DNA of 34,632 nt from a virus. Below the pieces are notes generated by a model. That model worked only from the letters and a program-made list of their open reading frames with translations. It did not search any database and had not been told where the DNA came from. The first letter of the stretch is position 1. Each line of letters opens with the position of its first letter. Of this stretch, positions 23,488 to 31,686 are shown in pieces. The stretch is taken from the IMG/VR virus record IMGVR_UViG_3300031951_000646, positions 1 through 34,632 of that record. One strand, given 5' to 3'. The position numbers were made by a program, and so were the translations under genes.

Positions 23488-24411
23488 CTAGTAACTTCTT
23501 GTCACTACTGTTCTCTCGGCAAAGTTGATACCCGCAAATTCAAAGTACTCATCAAGAGTCCGCTCAGTCCCTAGTGCAAATTCACCAATTATGTTGTTTT
23601 CAAAAATAGATAGAAATTCTTTATTTGATTCGTTAACCATCTCTGACCATAATTCTGGGAAGTCCTGCCATGCATGGTTTCTTTTGTTTTGCAAGATTGT
23701 CTTTGCGGCATCAAAATACAAATGAAACAAATATGCGTTTTTAGGGATGACTGGAATAAATCCGCTAGTAAATGCTCTTGCCGCAATAAGCATCTCTTCC
23801 CCCCAAAAAGCAATTTTTCTATTTGGCTTAACTAAGGCAAAATCCCCAACAGTGAATATTGAGCCTCCAGAAACAGAAGGCGTATATCCACACATATAAT
23901 GCGAGCCAATTGCTGTTTGGTGTGGAAAATTTAATACTTTAAAATCTTCAAATTTTTCAATAAATGCAATTTTTGTAACCGTACTGTTTGTGTCTTTTAC
24001 TTCATTCATTGAATCGTCGTACCAATATGCCGCTGGGTACATGCTGACTAAAGGTTTTTCAATGCCTTCGTTTATGTATTCATTTACTGATTCAATTAGA
24101 CCCAAATCCCAATTTTTCTTAAACCTCATGTGTGCATCTATTTGCAAATAGTATCTTTCGCCGTCGTAAAAACTATTTGCAATATAGCGCGACTCACCAA
24201 TTCCAATACCATCTGGAGCAATATCTGTTCTCATTGATATTCTGTGAGGGCTTTTACATATTGGGCGTTCTATCAACCCATCCTCAAGCACGCAGTTTGC
24301 AATACCAAAATGCAATTTTGACGAATTGCTGCAATTATGTATTGCACTTGCAACTGTTTTGGGTAATTCAAAATCATTGTAAGATGGGATTTGTATAAAT
24401 ATTGAATTCAT
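23488..24411 (-). CDS. GT60-like glycosyltransferase (GlcNAc-transferase family PF11397)
   Basis: A 307-residue protein; the ATG at 24411 overlaps the upstream stop (ATGA). It opens S-I-F-I-Q-I-P-S-Y-N-D (3-13) and carries G-E-R-Y-Y-L-Q-I-D92-A-H94-M-R-F (84-97), the family's metal/sugar-nucleotide motif. W-D-L-G-L-I (101-106), S-M-Y-P-A-A-Y (123-129) and F-W-G-E-E-M-L (202-208, probable catalytic acids) follow. The best-known members, Gnt1 of Dictyostelium and relatives, add GlcNAc to hydroxyproline of Skp1 after a prolyl 4-hydroxylase. This context of P4H-like neighbours is therefore striking. The acceptor here is not known. The protein has no signal peptide, so it should act in the cytoplasm. 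Confidence 0.85.
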   Translation of the reverse strand: MNSIFIQIPSYNDFELPKTVASAIHNCSNSSKLHFGIANCVLEDGLIERPICKSPHRISMRTDIAPDGIGIGESRYIANSFYDGERYYLQIDAHMRFKKNWDLGLIESVNEYINEGIEKPLVSMYPAAYWYDDSMNEVKDTNSTVTKIAFIEKFEDFKVLNFPHQTAIGSHYMCGYTPSVSGGSIFTVGDFALVKPNRKIAFWGEEMLIAARAFTSGFIPVIPKNAYLFHLYFDAAKTILQNKRNHAWQDFPELWSEMVNESNKEFLSIFENNIIGEFALGTERTLDEYFEFAGINFAERTVVTRSY

Positions 24412-25457
24412 TTCCAAACCGCAGAAGCGCAATTGACGCAAATTAAGCCGAGGGCATTTTTAATTACTTCCTCATGCTTTTCTGAAAACCAAATTTCTTT
24501 TAGGTCATTTTCCTTAAATGAGCCAAATACATAATCAAAGTTGTAGTCATTGCAGCATATGAATGTTTCACCAACTGCGTTTACATGGAGCCATCCGTAA
24601 ATTCTGCCGTTCATGCCGTTTGAGCAGTCAACAACTTTTTCAGTTGCGCCTCTATAACGAATAATTGCTTCAGAATTATCAATAACTTTTTCTTTTGCCA
24701 AAAATGAAGCCCTGTCAATCAATGAAGAGACTGGATAAATGTTCAATCCTGGGAATAGCGACCGCGCTATTTGAACTTGCTGAAATTGCTCGCCAGTCGG
24801 GGACAAATCAATTTGCGGCGCGTTCTCGCCTAATTTCATCCACCCGCCTGCGTCATAAAGAGAATCTTGTGTTGGGATATTCACCCCAATTGAAAAAGCA
24901 CCAGAAGAAACAAATTCTGGAAATTTGTTCATTGTTAATCTGATTCCGTTTACCAACTCATCAAAAGTGGTTGACACAACACCGCTTCTGTCCATCCATA
25001 ACTTTTCTTCAAATGCTGGAATGTTCAGATTTATGCCACTAATTACATCTTTGAATTGGCTCAAGATTTCAACTTTTTCTTCTGTCAGATTGGTCCCATT
25101 GGACAAAATCATTGTCATGAATCCATATTGACGCGCAAGTCCAAGCATCTCTTTGAGATGTTTGTACAACAGGATTTCGTTGTAATGAGCGGTATAGAAG
25201 TGTCTAAAGTCTGACGCCACAACTCCGTTCGGAGATGTTTTTTCGCTAGCAATATTTCCAAGTATCTTGTCCATCAAATCCACTGGCATATGCTTGGCGG
25301 CATAGAGTGGATTTTTTTGATACCTAACTGGGCAAAACCAGCATTTTGCATTACAAAATCCAAATGGGTCTATTTGCGCATCTGAGATTTTTATAGTTGA
25401 TAATTTGCCGAATATCTCGCTACTAGCAGCCTTATCTACCATTTCCCGAGAGGACAT
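24408..25457 (-). CDS. Radical SAM protein with SPASM-like C-terminal cluster
   Basis: A 349-residue protein. The radical SAM motif is C35-N-A-K-C39-W-F-C42, which binds the [4Fe-4S] cluster that cleaves SAM. A T-M-I-L-S-N-G-T strand (about 114-121) fits the TIM-barrel core. The C-terminus has further Cys: one near residue 279, a CC pair near 302, and C-V-N-C near 341-344. This is the pattern of a SPASM auxiliary cluster, as in enzymes that modify peptides or proteins. The start at 25457 overlaps the upstream gene by 22 bases; Met6 is an alternative. It is coupled to the glycosyltransferase that follows. Confidence 0.87.
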   Translation of the reverse strand: MSSREMVDKAASSEIFGKLSTIKISDAQIDPFGFCNAKCWFCPVRYQKNPLYAAKHMPVDLMDKILGNIASEKTSPNGVVASDFRHFYTAHYNEILLYKHLKEMLGLARQYGFMTMILSNGTNLTEEKVEILSQFKDVISGINLNIPAFEEKLWMDRSGVVSTTFDELVNGIRLTMNKFPEFVSSGAFSIGVNIPTQDSLYDAGGWMKLGENAPQIDLSPTGEQFQQVQIARSLFPGLNIYPVSSLIDRASFLAKEKVIDNSEAIIRYRGATEKVVDCSNGMNGRIYGWLHVNAVGETFICCNDYNFDYVFGSFKENDLKEIWFSEKHEEVIKNALGLICVNCASAVWK

Positions 25458-25663
25458 GTTGCTTCTTTCAGTTTCACTTTAAGCGCCATAAAACATCCAC
25501 ATTCCTTGCACTGTTTTGTGAGTTGAATCAGACTTGGGCACTCAAGACAAACATCAAGTCTTTCTTGGGCTTCAAAAACAGATGCTTTTGGCAAATTGTG
25601 ATTCAAAACATCCCATGGCCTAGTAGAGCCAACTTTCTTTTTGTACTCCCTCCAAGGCGACAC
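25436..25663 (-). CDS. Small Cys-rich (metal-binding) protein
   Basis: A 75-residue protein from a GTG at 25663 preceded by GGAG at the proper spacing; a longer in-frame version would run 43 bases into the upstream gene. The start M-S-P-W-R-E-Y-K-K-K leads to G-S-T-R-P-W-D-V-L-N. The second half carries C-L-E-C-P, then C-K-E-C-G-C, then a lone Cys in C-P-L-G-K-W at the end. That is enough for a zinc ribbon or an Fe-S site. Similar small proteins with this C-x2-C / C-x2-C-x-C / C-P-L-G-K-W ending occur in many phages with 2OG oxygenases, as I recall. Function unknown. Confidence 0.7.
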   Translation of the reverse strand: MSPWREYKKKVGSTRPWDVLNHNLPKASVFEAQERLDVCLECPSLIQLTKQCKECGCFMALKVKLKEATCPLGKW

Positions 25664-25665
25664 GG

Positions 25666-25899
25666 TTACTCCGTTGGCGCAGAGAAGTTTGTTCCATCCC
25701 ATGTCCATCCATATTGAACTGTTTCTTTAAGTTCTGCAGGACATTTAACTACGGTTGGGTTTGAGGAAAAAATTGCATGCACTCCCTCAAGACCATCGGT
25801 AATTGGGATTGAGTGACGCCATACAACTTCTCCGTCAAGAACGAAAAAGTAATACTCGTTTTCCTCTGGTGAGGTTGGGTTAACTGGTGCTTCTGACAT
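25666..25899 (-). CDS. Small phage structural-type protein (77 aa)
   Basis: The protein contains 'Y-Y-F-F-V-L-D-G-E-V-V-W' (16-27) and ends Q-Y-G-W-T-W-D-G-T-N-F-S-A-P-T-E. The G-W-T-W-D-G-T-x-F-x-x-P ending is common in small phage tail or assembly proteins. AGGA lies before the ATG. The gene ends two bases before the GTG of the Cys-rich gene. The role is inferred from this ending and from the fibre-type genes directly upstream. Confidence 0.55.
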   Translation of the reverse strand: MSEAPVNPTSPEENEYYFFVLDGEVVWRHSIPITDGLEGVHAIFSSNPTVVKCPAELKETVQYGWTWDGTNFSAPTE

Positions 25900-25929
25900 A
25901 TGGCTATCCTATACCTTTCTGGCCGTTTA

Positions 25930-26484
25930 TTAGCAGGATGGTCCCTGACAGTTGTTGCCATAGACCGTTCCTTCACCACATCCCGAACGGTTACATGTGG
26001 TAGTTACGAATGTTTGAACACAGTTTGCGGTTCCAGGACATCCAGTATGCGTGTATCCAGAAGTCTGGGTGCATGAACATGGCTCCAAGGTGGTAGTAAA
26101 ATTAGGTGGCGGAGCAGTCGTAAATGACGGCGGTGCAGCGGTGGTTGTGGTGGTTGTCGTAGTCGTAGTCGTGGTTGTGGTCGGAGCAACTGGAGTCACT
26201 GAACTTGAGGCCGAAGATGTTGCACTTACACCGTATCCACTATTAGCCGTAACGGTAAATGTATAGGCTGTTCCATTGGTGAGTCCATTCACGGTAAGTG
26301 GCGAAGAACTACCAGTCGCTGTAATGCTTCCAGGACTTGATGTGGCTGTATATGAAGCCGTGCCCTTGCCGTCGTAAGCCGATGCGGTGAATGAAACCGT
26401 GGCTGAAGCGTTGCCAGCAACCGCGCTTACGCTAGTTGGGGCATTAATAAACTTCCCCGCGCTGGAGGTGTTTCCTTTAATCAC
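25930..26484 (-). CDS. Surface protein: Fn3-like domain, poly-Thr linker and Cys-rich tail
   Basis: A 184-residue protein starting at a GTG that overlaps the upstream stop (GTGA). Residues about 14-99 form one Fn3/Ig-like domain with G-L-T-N-G-T-A-Y-T-F-T-V, very like those in the 230-residue protein at 10837. Next come 14 consecutive Thr (about 102-115) and a Pro/Thr stretch. The last ~50 residues hold eight Cys in C-x-C, G-C, N-C spacing, probably four disulfides or a metal site. Thr-rich linkers are favoured O-glycosylation sites. With a glycosyltransferase in the same operon, this protein is a candidate acceptor; that is inference. Confidence 0.7.
   Translation of the reverse strand: MIKGNTSSAGKFINAPTSVSAVAGNASATVSFTASAYDGKGTASYTATSSPGSITATGSSSPLTVNGLTNGTAYTFTVTANSGYGVSATSSASSSVTPVAPTTTTTTTTTTTTTTAAPPSFTTAPPPNFTTTLEPCSCTQTSGYTHTGCPGTANCVQTFVTTTCNRSGCGEGTVYGNNCQGPSC
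26140..26181 (-). repeat. Run of 14 Thr codons
   Basis: Fourteen consecutive ACN codons with mixed third bases. The codon mixing argues against simple DNA slippage and for selection on the Thr tract. It lies between the Fn3-like domain and the Cys-rich tail. Confidence 0.9.
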
Positions 26485-27260
26485 GAGGCGCTCAAGTCAC
26501 CAATCAGGTACCACTCGTCTGTACCGCGCTTGATAAGCGTTGCCGATGAATATCGGTCTCTTAAGAACAACCCTGGAGTCGCACGAACAGTCACCCCAGA
26601 ACCAGCAGCAATTTGAGTTTTTCCGCTTCCGTACTGAATGACGGTGATTTCTGAACCAATAGCGAAGTTTGCGGTTGAACTTGGAGGAACTGTTACCGCG
26701 TTCGCTGAACTTGAATTCATTTCAATTATTTTTGTTTTGTCAGAAAGAATCAGCGTGTAGTCAGAAGTTTTTGTTGAAATTGCCACATTGGCCAATTTTG
26801 AAAGCGCAATTTCTGCAGAAGCATTGATATCTGCGTCAACGACAACACCAGTTGATATTGCGGTCACGCCAGCATCGGTTACGGAGATGTCTCCAGTAAT
26901 TGATGTATATGTTGCTACGCCAGAAGCATTTGCCAAAACAACATTTCCAGCAGTTCCTGATGCCAGTTTTGACAGAGCGATAGCAGCATTTGCAGCAACT
27001 TCAGTGTTGGTTACTTCTCCAGCCTCAATCTGAGCACCAACTTCTTCCCAGGCACTTCCGTTATAAAAGTACAACTTGTTGGCTGAATCAAGGTAACTAA
27101 ACATCCCCTCTGCGAGCGTCACTCCAGCAGAAGAGTATGCGGCAGACCTGGCTGTTGCGTCAGCAAAACGATGGATTGTTTGGTCCATCAGGTATGTGTT
27201 TACTTGTGCTGCAGTTAACACCGCTCCAGTAGAGAAAAGTTTGATTCCAGCGCCAGCCAT
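26481..27260 (-). CDS. Fibre-type protein with shared C-terminal cassette (259 aa)
   Basis: The ATG at 27260 has GGAG eight bases upstream and is preferred to a farther in-frame codon. It opens M-A-G-A-G-I-K-L-F-S-T-G-A-V-L-T-A-A-Q-V, then 'A-T-A-R-S-A-A-Y' and 'Y-F-Y-N-G-S-A-W' (75-82), common in phage head-fibre and tail-fibre proteins. The C-terminal ~92 residues are the cassette shared with the 911- and 884-residue fibres. It is the first gene of the minus-strand operon. This places the modification genes downstream of a virion gene on both strands. Confidence 0.75.
   Translation of the reverse strand: MAGAGIKLFSTGAVLTAAQVNTYLMDQTIHRFADATARSAAYSSAGVTLAEGMFSYLDSANKLYFYNGSAWEEVGAQIEAGEVTNTEVAANAAIALSKLASGTAGNVVLANASGVATYTSITGDISVTDAGVTAISTGVVVDADINASAEIALSKLANVAISTKTSDYTLILSDKTKIIEMNSSSANAVTVPPSSTANFAIGSEITVIQYGSGKTQIAAGSGVTVRATPGLFLRDRYSSATLIKRGTDEWYLIGDLSAS
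26484..26762 (-). repeat. C-terminal fibre cassette, copy 3
   Basis: It encodes about 92 residues starting DYTLILSD and ending IGDLSAS. It is homologous to the cassettes at 7711-7989 and 10555-10830 but on the opposite strand. Confidence 0.8.
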
Positions 27261-27335
27261 TGAAACTCCAGTTTGTAAGTGTGGTTCCAACAATAATACA
27301 TCACTTGATTGGGCTTAGAAACAATGGTGTTGTAG

Positions 27336-27341
27336 TAAAAT
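27336..27341 (+). promoter_or_regulatory. Candidate -10 element in the divergent gap 27261-27366
   Basis: This 106-base gap separates the two divergent operons and must hold promoters for both. TAAAAT at 27336-27341, 25 bases before the ATG of the large secreted protein, repeats the hexamer of three other gaps. On the minus strand TATTAT (27298-27293) is a possible -10 for the other operon. GGGGG lies just before the ATG at 27367 as a Shine-Dalgarno sequence. Confidence 0.35.
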
Positions 27342-27366
27342 TTAATGTCCATTTACTGGGGGTCAT

Positions 27367-30300
27367 ATGCGTTTTAAATTGAACACCAGGATTGCTCGCA
27401 TACAACTTGCTGCGCTTTTGCCAATTTCAATGCTGTCAATGTTTATGACAATACCCACAGCGCATGCAACTTTTTCAACCAATACTCAAATATCAAACAG
27501 CCAAGGATTCTTGCAAGGACAATTCGCTGAAGTAGGCGTAAGAGCCAACGGAGCATTCGGCTCCACAAGCGTTCCGTCTGGATTCAATCAAAACCCAGCA
27601 AACTGTCTTGGCTTTCGCGTTGACAGAGAAATGGATGGCTGGGGAACCACAACAGATGACGGCGACTATTTCTGTCCAGGCTCACCGTTTGAGGGCTGGC
27701 AGGTAAAAGTCGGCTCAAGTATTGGTAAAAACGACAACGGTCAAACAGGTGTTGCTGGCACAGTATCCGACATTCAGAACTCTGGTTCTTCCCAGTGTGT
27801 TTCATGGAATAGTGCAAGTCCATACAACGGTGTGAGCATCTCTCAGAGATACTGCGTGCCCACAGCAGGGCAGGCGCTTCATACTGATGTAACACTCACA
27901 AACACGACTGGCTCTGCTATTTCCAATGTCTTCTTTGGTCGTGGCTTTGACCCAGATAACGCAACTGGTTCTGGCTCAATGACATGTGCTGGAACCACTG
28001 GTAATACAACAACTTTCCAATCATGCAACGCCGTGACTGGGCAAGGAGCAGAGGCGCAAGCAACAGCACGGTGGGGAAATGGTTCATTTATCGCTCTCCA
28101 GTCATTTGACGCTCGTGCTCGTGTGGCTAGACAAACTGGTGGATTTTCCTCTCCAGACCCTGCTGACATTTGGAATGCTGGAAACTCACTCGCAACCAGT
28201 GGGGCATATCTTGGCAACATCGGAGAAATATTTGCTGATGCTGGAATCTATGTGGCATTGAATGTTCCAACGCTTGGCGCTGGTGCTTCTACTTCTTTCC
28301 GTATTAGTTATGTTCTTTCCGCTGAAGGAAATAACGCCCCAGTTCTTGGAGCGCCAGTCGTTAGCGGAGTAGGTCAAACCTCAGCAACTGTCGCATCAAC
28401 TGTAAATCCGAAGGGCTTCTCAACTACTGCGACACTGGTCTATTCAACTGACCCAGATTTTGGCACTTCAAGTTCTGTATCAATGGGAACTTTTACAGGT
28501 TCTGACGAACTATCCATTGATGCTGAAATCACAGGTCTTGACCCAAGCGAAACCTACTACGCAAAGATTGTTGCAACTAACGAGACTGGTGAAACAGAAT
28601 CCGCAGTATTTGACTTTGACACTCTTTCAGCAACAGCGCCAACTATTTCCTCAGAGGCACCAACAGTCACTGTTGATGACGGCCCTGTAACACTGACTGG
28701 AACGGTTAATCCAAACGGTTTCAGCGCTACGGCAGTATTCCAGTACAGCACCACATCAGACTTCTCTGGAACAATAGTTGATGTTCCAGTTGCTGGAAAC
28801 TTGACTGGAACATCAGACACAAGTGTTTCCACGACTGTTTCTGGTCTGACTGGCTCAACCACTTATTACTATCGCCTAAAAGTAACCAATGCTTCTGGAA
28901 CGGCATACAGCCCAACTGTTTCTTTTGTACCTAACGATATTCCTGCCCCAACATCGTTGGTAGTAACAAGCCTTGAAGATACGACTGCAAACGGAACTCT
29001 TCGTTGGGCAATCACGCAGGCAAATGCCACTGCTGGCGGGATATACGACTCAATCACATTTAGTGTTGATGGAACAATAACTCTTACTAGTGCTCTGCCC
29101 CAGATAACTCAAAATGTGACAATTACTGGTAACGGCAGAACTCAAACCATCATTGATGGAAACAACCTGTACCGCATATTCAATGTTCCATCTGGCAGAA
29201 GCCTGATTGTCTCTAACATGACCCTAAAACAAGGGCAAAATGTTTACGGTGGTCTTATCTACAACTCACAGGGAACGGTTGTTGCAACAAATATCAGATT
29301 TACAGCGATGACTGGCGGTAGCGCTGTTTGGAATAATGCTGCTGGCTCAACAGCAACATACACCAACTGTACATTTGACTACCTAAGTATTGGTATTGGT
29401 GGAGACCATGGCTCAACTCCACAACTTCCTGCTGGAGTCACAACATGGGCAGACCAAACGGATTCTGCTTTCCAAAACAAAACATATGTAGATAATTGCG
29501 TATTTAGTAATAATAGTTCTGGTATCAACACCCAGCGCTTTACAAAAGTGCAGAACTCAACATTTACAAATAACTCTTATGCAGTAAACATCCAAGGACT
29601 AAATCGTGGGCAGGTTCTAAATTCCACATTTACGAACAATGGAATTGGTGTTTATCACAACGGCTGGATTCCACCGACTTTCAACATGGGAACCGACAAC
29701 CGTCTCATTAGTGGCAATACATTCACAACAAATGCAATCGCTATTTACCTTGATGACACATACAACAACGGTCAAAAGAACCAAAGTTGGTCAACTGTAA
29801 CTGGCAACTCATGGGACGCTTCAGGTGTTTGGATTCGTCATTACCAGTGGAATGGAACTTCACAAGTTGAAGGAACTGCTCGCCCATATACAACTGGAAC
29901 AGTGTTTACACAAAGTGCCAATACATTTCCAGACACGATTGGCGCACCATCTAATTTAACTGCAACTGATACTGGTTCTGGAATCCTGCTTGATTGGGAC
30001 GCTCCAACATCTGGCGGATACCTTCCTGAGCGTTATGCAATTGGTTGGTCTGGGAGTCTTGGTGGCGGCGGAATCGCGACAGGAAATGTTGGTGGCGCGA
30101 ATGCCTTAAATACATCTATTGAAATACCTTACTCAACCATATATTCATTTGGTGAACCAGGAGAAACATTCCCGTTCTACATTCGTTCCGATAACGACAC
30201 ATTCTCAAAGTATTCAGTTAATTCAAACACTGTGTCTATTCAGGTTGGTGTTTCTTCAAGCACTACGACCACCAGCAGTTCAGTGCCAGCAAGTAGTTCA

Positions 30301-31602
30301 ATCCCTACAAGTACTTCAACAACACCAACGACGGAAGCACCGACAGAATCCACAGAGCCAGTGGTAGTTGTCGTCCCTGTATCGCCTGAGCCAGCGACCA
30401 CAGTCCCAGAAGACACCACCCCAGAAACAGTAGAGACGCTGCCTGAAGAAACAGCAACAGAAGAGACACTGCCAGATACGACAGATGAAACAGTGCCATC
30501 AGAAACAGAAACGGAAACAGAATCAGGTCCATCAGAAGAGTCTACCCCTGAATCAGAAGAAGTTTTAATCATCATTGACAGCCTCCCAGACGACGCTTCT
30601 GCAGAGGAAATGGCAGATGCTGTGTTTGAAGCCATAGATGGCGCTTCGGCAGAAGAGGTAGGAGCCGTTCTTGAAGCGGTATTTGATGATGCAACTTCTG
30701 AAGAGGTGGTGGCAATTCTGTCTGCTGTCTTTGAAGATGCTTCACCATCTGAAGTTGTTGCAATCCTTTCCGAAACATTTGCCGATGGGGCCACCGACGA
30801 GGAAGTCGCTGCTGTTACCGAAGCACTTCTTTCAGACGGAGTAACGGAAGAAGCGGTATCAATGCTTATTGATGTTCTTGATAGCGGAGTTATTGACGAG
30901 TCTCAAGTTGAGGCAGTAGTTGATGCAATCCTTGAAGAGGAAATAAGCGACGAAGTTGCTACAGAACTCGCCACGAGTGCTGCGGTTATCCAAAACATCA
31001 GCGCTGAGCAAGCAACTGAAATTTTTGCATCCGTACCAGTAGAGGAACTTTCTTTAACCGAGGCAGCGGCAATCGTTGACGCCGTGCAGGACGCCCCTAC
31101 TGAGGTGCGAGAATCATTTGAGGAAGAGATAAATGTGTTCGCTGGGGTGTTTGACAACTATGTGGCGACTGGCTCAACCATTGATGTTGGGACTAGAAGA
31201 AGCGTAATTGCGGTAAACTTAGTAACTAATACAGTTGCGCTGGCTGCCGCCGCAGGCGGTATCCCTGGCTCGTCGTCTAGTCCTACTCCTTCCGCGAAGC
31301 AAGACATTGCCGCTCGGAAAGAAGAGGAGGAGGAAGAGGGTGGCGCGATTGAGGGTGAAGGCCCTGATTGGATAAAAGCCATATCTATTTACAAGTTAAA
31401 AGATGGAGTGAAAGTAATGGACTGGATGAATTTTATTAAGAAGTTCTGGTATGGAATTTTGAGTTCTGGCTTCACGCTTGCTGGCGCAACCGTGATGTAC
31501 TTCACCCTTTCAGGAATAACTCAACAAATCGCCCTCTGGGGAACTGTTCTGGCATTTGCAGGTTCTATGTACCTTCACATGAAAGAACCAGACTCAGAAT
31601 AG
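27367..31602 (+). CDS. Large secreted or surface protein (1411 aa) with signal peptide and beta-helix
   Basis: Residues 1-34 are a signal peptide (basic start, hydrophobic core, A-H-A cleavage). Then come an N-terminal beta domain (~35-320), two Fn3-like domains (~325-525) and a right-handed beta-helix-type region (~528-855) that begins with 'N-G-T-L-R-W-A-I-T-Q-A-N-A'. A third Fn3-like domain (~858-960), a Ser/Thr/Pro/Glu linker (~963-1065) and seven or more 16-17-residue acidic helical repeats (~1077-1195) follow. Two C-terminal membrane segments (~1362-1404) close the chain. The plan mirrors actinobacterial cell-surface proteins. In a phage it could remodel the infected cell surface or form part of the virion. 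It lies just ahead of the lysis genes. Confidence 0.75.
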   Translation: MRFKLNTRIARIQLAALLPISMLSMFMTIPTAHATFSTNTQISNSQGFLQGQFAEVGVRANGAFGSTSVPSGFNQNPANCLGFRVDREMDGWGTTTDDGDYFCPGSPFEGWQVKVGSSIGKNDNGQTGVAGTVSDIQNSGSSQCVSWNSASPYNGVSISQRYCVPTAGQALHTDVTLTNTTGSAISNVFFGRGFDPDNATGSGSMTCAGTTGNTTTFQSCNAVTGQGAEAQATARWGNGSFIALQSFDARARVARQTGGFSSPDPADIWNAGNSLATSGAYLGNIGEIFADAGIYVALNVPTLGAGASTSFRISYVLSAEGNNAPVLGAPVVSGVGQTSATVASTVNPKGFSTTATLVYSTDPDFGTSSSVSMGTFTGSDELSIDAEITGLDPSETYYAKIVATNETGETESAVFDFDTLSATAPTISSEAPTVTVDDGPVTLTGTVNPNGFSATAVFQYSTTSDFSGTIVDVPVAGNLTGTSDTSVSTTVSGLTGSTTYYYRLKVTNASGTAYSPTVSFVPNDIPAPTSLVVTSLEDTTANGTLRWAITQANATAGGIYDSITFSVDGTITLTSALPQITQNVTITGNGRTQTIIDGNNLYRIFNVPSGRSLIVSNMTLKQGQNVYGGLIYNSQGTVVATNIRFTAMTGGSAVWNNAAGSTATYTNCTFDYLSIGIGGDHGSTPQLPAGVTTWADQTDSAFQNKTYVDNCVFSNNSSGINTQRFTKVQNSTFTNNSYAVNIQGLNRGQVLNSTFTNNGIGVYHNGWIPPTFNMGTDNRLISGNTFTTNAIAIYLDDTYNNGQKNQSWSTVTGNSWDASGVWIRHYQWNGTSQVEGTARPYTTGTVFTQSANTFPDTIGAPSNLTATDTGSGILLDWDAPTSGGYLPERYAIGWSGSLGGGGIATGNVGGANALNTSIEIPYSTIYSFGEPGETFPFYIRSDNDTFSKYSVNSNTVSIQVGVSSSTTTTSSSVPASSSIPTSTSTTPTTEAPTESTEPVVVVVPVSPEPATTVPEDTTPETVETLPEETATEETLPDTTDETVPSETETETESGPSEESTPESEEVLIIIDSLPDDASAEEMADAVFEAIDGASAEEVGAVLEAVFDDATSEEVVAILSAVFEDASPSEVVAILSETFADGATDEEVAAVTEALLSDGVTEEAVSMLIDVLDSGVIDESQVEAVVDAILEEEISDEVATELATSAAVIQNISAEQATEIFASVPVEELSLTEAAAIVDAVQDAPTEVRESFEEEINVFAGVFDNYVATGSTIDVGTRRSVIAVNLVTNTVALAAAAGGIPGSSSSPTPSAKQDIAARKEEEEEEGGAIEGEGPDWIKAISIYKLKDGVKVMDWMNFIKKFWYGILSSGFTLAGATVMYFTLSGITQQIALWGTVLAFAGSMYLHMKEPDSE
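30595..30957 (+). repeat. Acidic helical repeats, unit 16-17 residues
   Basis: At least seven degenerate units of the form A-x-x-E-E-V-x-A-I/V-L-x-x-V-F-x-D/E. They lie between the low-complexity linker and the C-terminal membrane region of the large secreted protein. Confidence 0.7.
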
Positions 31603-31633
31603 TTAGTACATAATAATTGCCATATTCATGTTG

Positions 31634-31639
31634 TAAAAT
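31634..31639 (+). promoter_or_regulatory. Candidate -10 element before the endolysin gene
   Basis: TAAAAT within TTGTAAAATTTAGTA lies in the 84-base gap 31603-31686. The surrounding bases resemble the site at 27336 (TAGTAAAATTTAATG). A clear -35 at normal spacing is not visible. GGAG follows about 10 bases before the endolysin ATG. Confidence 0.35.
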
Positions 31640-31686
31640 TTAGTAGCGCTGAATCATTGCGCTCCTAATTCTGGAGATTTATTGAC

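Noticed and set aside
25436-25899. RiPP cluster with a precursor peptide next to the radical SAM gene
   Set aside because: The two small upstream genes look like a Cys-rich metal-binding protein and a phage structural protein. No leader/core peptide, RiPP recognition domain, protease or exporter is visible. The idea is not excluded but lacks support.
30240-30794. Minus-strand reading frame of 184 Ser/Val/Thr-rich residues
   Set aside because: It is the complement of the Thr/Glu-rich linker and acidic repeats of the large secreted protein. Low-complexity coding DNA leaves such frames open by chance.
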